In this document: positions 29,308-38,300 of the stretch, in pieces
How positions within the stretch are numbered: the stretch's first letter is position 1
Layout of the letters: every line of letters starts with the position of its first letter
Assembly: GCF_001673535.1 (NCBI RefSeq)
Contig: NZ_LZLY01000057.1
Location: 24,766 to 88,765 of the forward strand
DNA: 64,000 nt
From: Mycobacterium sp. 1081908.1
Lineage (GTDB): Bacteria > Actinomycetota > Actinomycetes > Mycobacteriales > Mycobacteriaceae
Reading direction: 5' to 3'
Notes under the pieces: generated by a model
The model's database searches: none
Seen by the model: only the letters and a program-made list of their open reading frames with translations
Told to the model about the DNA's origin: nothing
Position numbers and translations under genes: made by a program

Positions 29308-32300
29308 ATGAAATCCGTCGAAGACCCGATGGAGCGGGCGTTGGCTTCCTCGGGTTTCGCGATCGTCGGTTACGCGGCGCGTTTTCCGGGTGCGGCGGAT
29401 GCGGACGAATTCTGGCGGGTGCTGGCCGAAGGCCGGGATGCGATATCGGACGTGCCCCAGGACCGGTGGGATGCCGACGAATTCTTCGATCCGGATCCCG
29501 ATGTGCCCGGGAAGGTCGTGACCCGTCGGGCGGGCTTCGTCGATGACGTCACGGGATTCGACGCGCCGTTCTTCGGCATGTCGGCGCGCGAGGTCAGGTT
29601 GATGGACCCGCAGCATCGGCTGCTGCTGGAGACGGCGTGGCGGGCGGTTGAGCATTCGGGCACCGCGCCAACGGCTTTGGCGAACTCCAACACCGGCGTG
29701 TTCGTCGGTTTGGCCACCCATGACTACCTTGGGATGGCTTCCGGCGAGCTGGCTTACCCCGAGATCGAAGCCTATATGGCAATCGGGACGTCGAACGCCG
29801 CGGCAGCGGGCCGGATCAGCTATCGGATGGGGCTGCAGGGCCCCTCGGTCGCCGTCGACACGGCCTGCAGTTCGTCGTTGGTGGCGATCCATCAGGCGTG
29901 CCAGGCGCTGCGCTTGGGGGAATGCGATCTCGCGCTGGCCGGCGGCGCGAACGTCATGCTCACCCCGGCGACCATGATCACCTTCTCCCACGCGCACATG
30001 CTCGCGCCCGACGGCAGGTGCAAGACCTTCGACGCGGCCGCCGACGGCTACGTGCGCGGCGAGGGTTGCGGTGTCATCGTCGTCAAGCGGCTCGAGGACG
30101 CGATCCGCGACGGTGACCGCATCAGGGCCGTGATTCGGGGCAGCGCGATCAACCAGGACGGCGCGTCGGGTGGCCTGACCGTGCCGAACGGCATTGCGCA
30201 GCAAAGGGTTATTGCCGAGGCGCTGAAGCGCGCCGGCATCGCCCCGGGCGACGTCGGCTACCTGGAGGCGCACGGGACGGGGACGTCGCTGGGCGATCCG
30301 ATCGAGGCGCAGGCCGCGGGCGCGGTGTTCGGCGAGGGACGCGACCCCAGCCGGCCGCTGTTGATCGGTTCGGTCAAAACGAATATCGGCCATCTGGAGG
30401 CCGCCGCGGGGATCGCGGGCGTGATCAAGGTCATCCTGTCGCTCGAGCACGAGTTGCTGCCGCAGCACCTGCACTTTCGCACTCCGTCGCCGCACATTCC
30501 GTGGGAACGGCTTGCGGTGCAGGTCGTGCAGGAGGCCACCGCCTGGGAGCGCGACGGCCGGCCCCGCATCGCGGGAGTCAGCTCGTTCGGCTTCGCCGGG
30601 ACCAACGCGCACGTCGTCATCGAAGAGGCTCCGGTGGCGCCCGCTGACGTCACGGCGACGCCGGTTCCGGGCGATCGGCGGTTCAGCGTGCTTGCGCTCT
30701 CGGCGCGCACGCCCGCCGCGCTGGTACAGACCGCCGATCAATACCGCACCTGGTTGAGCGCGCACCCGGAAGCCTCGCTGACCGACGTGTGCTTCACCGC
30801 CGGGGTGGGTCGCGCGCACTTCGAGCACCGGGCCGCGTTGGTGGTCGACTCGAAGGAATCCGCCACCGAGCTGCTCGGTGCGCTCGCGGACGACCGCCCC
30901 GCACCCGGCCTGCTGCGCGGGATATCCGACGACACGCCGAAGACCGCGTGGCTGTTCACCGGCCAAGGCAGCCAGTACCCGGGCATGGCCCGCGAGCTGT
31001 TCGACACCGAGCCGGTGTTCGCCGAGACGCTGACCCGCTGCGCGGCGGTGGTCGCCGACGTCCTCGAAAAACCGTTGCTGGACGTGATTTTCGATGTGGA
31101 TGGCCCCGACAGCGAAGAGACGCTGCGGCAGACCTCCTACGCGCAGCCGGCCTTGTTCGCGGTCGAGATGGGCCTGGCCCGCCTCTGGCAGTCGTGGGGC
31201 TTCGAACCCGATGTGGTGCTGGGCCACAGCGTGGGCCAGTACGCGGCGGCCTGCGTCGCGGGCGTGTTCAGCCTCGAGGACGGAATGCTGCTGATGGCCG
31301 AGCGCGGCCGCCTGTTCGGCAGTCTGCCCGCGGGCGGTCGCATGGTCGCGGTGTTCGCCGCCGCCGAGCGGGTGGAGGGCCTCACCGACGAGTTCCCCAG
31401 CCTGTCGGTGGCCGCCTACAACGGCGCCAACACCGTGCTTTCTGGACCCGCGCAAGATCTGGACCAGGCGGTGGCCGGGCTGACGGCCGACGGGGTCCGC
31501 TGCGACTGGCTGGACACCAGCCACGCCTTCCACTCGGCGCTGCTGGATCCGATCCTCGACGACTTCGAGGCGTACGCGAACCGGTTCGATTTCGGCCCGC
31601 CGCAACGGATGTTGGTGTGCAACCGCACCGGCGCCGCTCTCGGCCGGAGCGTGAAACTCGATGGCGCCTATTGGCGTCGTCACGCGCGCCAACCGGTGGA
31701 ATTCGCCAAGAGCGTGCGCACCCTCGCCGAGCTGAATTGCAAGGTGTTGCTGGAGATCGGCCCGCAGCCGGTGCTCACCGCCGCGGCCCTGCGGGCGTGG
31801 CCCGACCCGGGCACGGCGCCGCGGGCGATCGCCTCGTTGCGCCGAAACGCCGCGGACCACCGCCAGATCGGCGAAGCCCTCGCGGGCGCGTACGTCCTGG
31901 GACACCTACCCGACTTCGGCGCCGTCATCGGGCCGGCGCGCAAGGTCGACCTGCCGCCGTACCCGTTCCAGCATCGCGAGTACTGGTATCGCGACAACCG
32001 GGAGCGTCCCAACCAACAACAGAACACCGCCGCGAGCACCGAAACCATCCGGCTGCTCGAGGACGGCCGGATCGAGGAACTCGCCGCGCTGCTCGACGGT
32101 GCGAACGGCGACCGGCAGACGGTGAATGTGCTGACAAAGCTTGCCGCACAACACAACCAGCAGCGGGACACCCGGTCCATCGCGGACGACCGCTACGAGA
32201 TCCGCTGGGAGACGTTAGCCGCCGAGGTCGCACGGGCCTCGGACGCGGAAGGCGGCGCGCGATCGGCGTGGCTGCTCATCTGCAACGATGCCGAGGCGGT

Positions 32301-35300
32301 TCGCCCGTTGGTCGACGTGCTGACCGCGCGTGGGCATCAGCACCGGATTCTCGGGTTGCCGGTGTCCGACGCCGACGAGGAACAGCTCGAGGCCGCGTTG
32401 CGCGCCGCCGAGGCGGACGAATCGACGCTGCGCATCCTGCACGTCGCGGCGCTGGACTCCGACACCGCGCCGTCTGCGCGGTCGCTGTTGCGGATGCAAC
32501 ACCGAATCCTGGCCGGGACACGGCGGCTCTTCCGCGCCGCGGTTTCCGCCGAACTGCGCACGCCCATCTGGGTGGTGACCCGCGGCGGCCAACGAGTCAC
32601 CGACGCGGACACCGTGTCGCCGGATCAGAGCTGCCTATGGGGATTCGGTCGGGCCGCCGCGCTGGAGCACCCGCAGGTGTGGGGCGGGCTCGCGGACTTG
32701 CCGCTTGGCGGGGAAAACGAGGCCGACGAGTGGTCGCGGCTGATCGACCGGCTGACGGCGGCACCGCGCGACGCGGCCCTCCGGGAAGACCAAGTCGCGC
32801 TGCGTGACCGCGCGGTCTACGTTCCCCGCCTGGTTCGGCGGGCGGGCCGGCCGGCCGCCGCACCGCTGGCGCTGCGCGACGACGCAACCTATCTGGTGAC
32901 CGGCGGACTCGGTTCGGTCGGACTGGAAATCGCCGGATATCTGGCCGCGCACGGCGCCCGGCACCTGGTGCTGACCGGCCGGCGCGCGCCCAGCGAGGCC
33001 GCCCAACACCGCGTCGACGCCATCGGCGAACAGCACGGCTGCGAAGTCCGGGTCATCGCGGCCGACGTCGCCGACGCGCACGACGTCGCGCGCCTGTTGG
33101 CCACCGTGCAGGCCGAGCTACCGCCGGTGGCGGGCATCGTGCACGCCGCGGGCGAGATCGGCACCACCCCGCTGCGCACCCTGGACGACGCCGAGGTCGA
33201 TCGGGTGTTCGCCGGGAAGGTTTGGGGCGCTTGGAATTTGAGCGAGGCCGCCCTGGACACCTTCGGCATGCAGCTGGACTTCTTCGTGAGCACCTCCTCG
33301 ATCGCCTCGGTGTGGGGCGGGTTCGGTCAGACCGCCTATGGCGCGGCCAACGCCTTCCTCGACGGGCAGGCCTGGCGACTGCGCGAGCACGGCGTCCCCG
33401 CGATCAGCGTCAACTTCGGGCCGTGGTCGGCGGGCATGGCCGACGCCGAGGCCCGTGCCCAACTGGATCGGCGCGGGGTCCGCACGCTGGCGCCCTCGGA
33501 CGCGCTGGCGGGGATGGCCGAGCTCATGGCGGCTTCCTCCGCGCAGGGCGCAGCCAACGGGGTGGTGGCCCGGGTCGACTGGGCCCGCTTCCTGCCGCTC
33601 TACCAGCAGGCGGGACGGCGTTCATTGCTCGCCGAGCTGGAGCGCGAGGTGCCGGATTCCGTTGCCGCGCCGCTCTTGTCCCGGCCGTCCGGGCCGACTC
33701 GACTGGTCGAGCAGCTCACCAACGCGCCGGCGCAACAGCGCAAGAAGCTTCTCGTCGACTACCTGCGTGAGGCGGTGGCGGAGGTGACGCGGGTCGACGC
33801 GTCGGAGATCCGCGAAGACGCCGGATTCTTCGATCTCGGCATGGATTCGCTGATGGCCATCGAATTGCGGCAGCGTCTCGAGCACGGAGTGGGCAAGGAG
33901 ATACCGGCGACCCTGGCGATGGACCACCCACGCCTGGTGGACGTGGCGGACTATCTGCTCGCCGACGTGCTCGGGATCGGCGAGCAGACGGAGAGCAAGC
34001 CCCGGCCGGCGGCGGCGGTGACGACGCGCACGGACGAGCCGATCGCGATCGTCGCGGTGGCGTGCCATTTCCCCGGCGCGCAGAATCCCGAAGCGTTCTG
34101 GGAGCTGTTGTCCGGCGGTGTCGATGCGATCCGGGAAATTCCGGAGGACCGATTCGACATCGACGAGTTCTACGACCCCGACCCGGAGACCCCGGGGAAG
34201 ATCTACAGCCGCTTCGGCGGATTCCTCGACGAAATCGATGGATTCGATCCGGAATTCTTCGGCATTTCCCCGCGCGAGGCCGTGTGGATCGATCCGCAGC
34301 AGCGGCTGATGCTGGAAACGGTCTGGGAGGGCCTCGAACGGGCGGGGTACGCGCCGTCCTCCTTGCGCGGCAGCCGAAGCGGCATCTTCGTTGGCGTGGG
34401 CGCCAACGAGTATTCGCATCTGCTGTCCGCGGAGTCGGTCGAGAAGATCGAGCCCCACTTCATCACCGGCAACGCGCTGAACGCCATTTCGGGCCGGGTC
34501 GCGTTCGCGCTCGGACTGGAGGGGCCGGCGGTCGCGGTCGACACCGCGTGCAGCTCGTCGCTGGTGGCCGTCCATCAGGCCTGCCAGGCGCTGCACTCCG
34601 GTGACTGCGACCTGGCGTTGGCCGGCGGGGTGAACGTGTTGCTGAGCCCGGTGACCATCATCGCCGCGTCACGCGCCCGGATGCTTTCCCCCGTCGGGCG
34701 GTGCAAGACCTTCGACGCCTCCGCCGACGGCTATGTGCGCAGCGAAGGCTGCGGGATCCTGGTGCTAAAGAGGCTGAGCGACGCGGTGCGCGACGGCGAT
34801 CGTGTTTGCGCGGTCATCCCGAGCAGCGCGGTCAATCAGGACGGCGCGTCCAGCGGCTTGACGGTGCCCAATGGTGGTGCGCAGCAACGGCTTATCAGTT
34901 CGGCGCTGGCCCGCGCCGGCCTCAGCGGCGGGGACGTCGACTACCTGGAGGCGCATGGGACGGGCACCGCGCTGGGTGATCCGATCGAGGTACAGGCGGC
35001 GGGGGCCGTCTTCGGGGCGGCCCGCGACGCCGACCGGCCATTGCTGATGGGATCGGTCAAGACCAACATCGGCCACCTCGAGTCGGCGTCCGGGGTCGCC
35101 GGCCTGATCAAGGTCGTGCTGTCGCTGCAGCACGAGATGCTGCCGCAGAGCCTGCACTTCGAGACGCCGTCGCCGCACATCCCATGGGATTCGCTGCCGG
35201 TGCGGGTCGTGGACCGGGCAATTCCGTGGCAGGCCAACGGAAAACCGCGACGCGCCGGCGTCAGCTCCTTCGGGTTCACCGGCACCAACGCGCACGTGCT

Positions 35301-38300
35301 GATCGAGGAGGCGCCACCGCTCTCGGCGACCGCCGACGAATACTCGACAAGCGACGTCTTTCACGACGACACAGGGGCACCGGAGTCGGAGGCCGAGGAG
35401 GAGCCGGTCGAGGTGTTGCCGCTGTCCGCGCGGTCACCGGAGGCGCTGGTGGCGTTGGTGCAGCGGTACGGGGAATGGCTCAACGCCCACCCGAAGGTCG
35501 ACATCGCCGACGTGTGCTTCACGGCCGGGGCCGGGCGTTCGCATTTCGAGCACCGGGCCGCGCTGGTCGTGGACTCGGTCCAGGGCGCCCGCGAGGTGCT
35601 GGCCGAGTTGGCCGAGAACCGGATGCGACCCGGAGTGGCGCGAGGCGAGTGCACCGACCGGCCGACGACGGCGTGGTTGTTCACCGGGCAGGGCAGCCAG
35701 TACCCGGGGATGGCGCGCGAGTTGTTCGACGCGGAGCCGGTTTTCGCGGAGACGGTGACCCGCTGCGCGGACGCGGTCGACGGGATGCTGCCGCGCCCGC
35801 TGCTCGAGGTGCTTTTCGCCACGGACCGGGAAACCGGCGGTGAGGCCGGAAAGATGCTGCGGCACACCTCTTTTGCGCAGCCCGCGCTTTTCGCCGTCGA
35901 GATGGGCCTGGCCCGGCTGTGGCAGTCGTGGGGCGTCGAGCCCGACGTGGTGCTGGGGCACAGTGTGGGCCAGTACGCGGCGGCGTGTGTGGCCGGCGTT
36001 TTCAGCCTTGAGGACGGGGCCCGGCTGATCGCCGAGCGCGGCCGGCTGTTCGGCAGCCTGCCCGACGGTGGCCGGATGGTGGCGGTGTTCGCCGACGCCA
36101 AGTACGTCGAGGAGATCGCCAACGACTTCGCCCGAGTGTCGGTCGCCGCCTACAACGGCCCGAACACGGTGCTCTCCGGACCCGGCGAGGACCTGGAACA
36201 GATCTTCGACCGGTGCGGCGGTGACGGGATCCGGTGCAGCTGGCTGGAAACCAGCCACGCGTTCCACTCGGAGCTGCTGGAGCCGGTGCTCGACGAATTC
36301 GAGTCGTACGCGGCGCGGTTGGAGTTCGGCGTGCCGACGTTGCCGCTCGTGTGCAACCGCACCGGAGCCGTGCTCACGGCGGAAACCCCGCTGGACGCGC
36401 AATATTGGCGGCGGCACTCCCGACAGCCGGTGCAGTTCGCCGAAAGCGTGCGCACCGTCGCGGCGCTGGGCTGCTTGGTGTTGATGGAGATCGGCCCGCA
36501 GCCGGTGCTGACCGGGGCCGCGGTGCAGGTTTGGCCGGAACATCTGGCCGCGCCGCGCGCGATCGTCTCGCTGCGCAAGGGCATCGGCGACCGGCGCCAG
36601 ATCGCCGAAGCGGTGGCCGCGGCCTACGTCAGCGGCCACCGGCCCAGGTTCGCCGCGCTGCACCGTCAACCCCGCCGCAGGCTCGAACTGCCCACCTATC
36701 CGTTCCAGCGCCGTCACTTCTGGCCCAAGACCTCCGGGATCGCCGGCCTCGACGGCACGGGCGCCGGCGCGTCCGGAATCCTCGGTAGCGCAAAGGATCT
36801 CGCCTCCGGTGACTCGGTCTACACGAGTCGGCTGTCGGTCAAGTCGCAGCCATGGCTTTCCGACCACGTCATCTACGGCACCGTCGTCGTTCCCGGCGCG
36901 ACGTACGCGGCGATGGCCCTCACCGCCGTCGGGCCGCCGGCGCGGGTACAGGACGTCTTCTTCTATGAGCCGATCATCCTGCCCGAGAAAGCTTCTCGCG
37001 AGGTGCAGCTGACCCTGCATCCGCTGGACGCAGGCGGCTGGAGCTTCCGCGTGCACAGCCGCCCCTACGGTGTCAGCGACGCCGAATGGTCGCTGAACGC
37101 CGACGGAACCGTCGTCAGCGGTGTCGCCGACGTCGAGGCGGAGCCCGCGGACTCGGCGGAGCCCGCGGCGGAATCCGTCGAGGCGGCGATCGAGCGGATG
37201 AGCCGGATGCGTCCGCAGCAGCTGTTCGAGACGTTCGCCGACATGGAGCTGGCCTGGGGGCCCAACTGGTCCGGTTCGCTGAAGTCGCTGTGGCTCGGTG
37301 AGGGCGAGGCGATCGGCGATATCAGCGTCGGCGAAGAACTCACCGAACACCTCGGAACCGAGCCGATGCATCCGGTGCTGATGGACCTGTGCACCGGCGT
37401 CGCCTTCCCGGCGTTCCCGGCGCTCCTCGCGGCCGAACAGGGCGTGAGCGATCTGTTCCTGCCGCTGCGATACGGCGCGGTGGAGCTGCGGGAGAAGATG
37501 CCTCGGCGGTTCTACTGCCGAGCGAAATGGCACACCAGTGGCCTCGACAGCGAAACCCAGGTCTTCGATCTCGACTTCGTCGATCGGGACGGCCGCCGCC
37601 TCGGCGGGATTCGCGAGTTCACGGTCAAGCGCGCGCCCCGGGAGGCGCTGTTGCGCGGGCTCGGCGGCGACGCCACCCGGCTGCTGTACACCCTGGGCTG
37701 GCACGAGGTGCCGGCCCCGCCGTCGAACGGTGACACCGAGGGCGCCGGAAACGTGACCGGCACCTGGCTGGTCGCCGGCTTCGACGAACTGGCGGCCGAA
37801 CTGCCGGGCTGCATCGCATTCGACCCGAGCACGGATCCGGAGCCGGTGGGCCAGCTGTTGGCCCAGGCCAAGGAGCGCGGTCTGCCGTTCTCCGGGATCG
37901 TCTGGCGCAGCGCGGGTCCGGGCGCGGACGAGTCGGCAGCGCAGTCCGCCGCGCGCCTGGAGGCCCAGATCGCCCAGCTGCTCAGCGTCGTGCACGCCGC
38001 GCAGGCCGACGGGGCGGTCAAACTTCCCAACGGGCTGTGGATCATCACCGAACGCGGCGTGGCGACCGAATCCGGCGAGCCGGTCGACCCGGTGCAGGCC
38101 GCGCTGTGGGGCCTCGGGCGCACCATCGTCAACGAGGAACCGGCCCTGCGCTGCAGGCTGGTCGATTGCGACGGGTCGGCGCAGGCCGTGCACGCGCTGG
38201 CCGGTCTTCTCGGCACACCGATCGAGGAGCCCGAACTCGCCGTGCGGCAGGGCAAGTTCTTGGCGTCTCGGTTGCTGCAATGGTCGCGCAGCGGTCATCT

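Noticed and set aside
28854..29309. N-terminal extension of papA to an ATG at 29309
   Set aside because: The extension is basic and low-complexity, crosses the pks start region, and a TTG at 28853 with a well-spaced GGGGAG gives the family's normal N-terminus.
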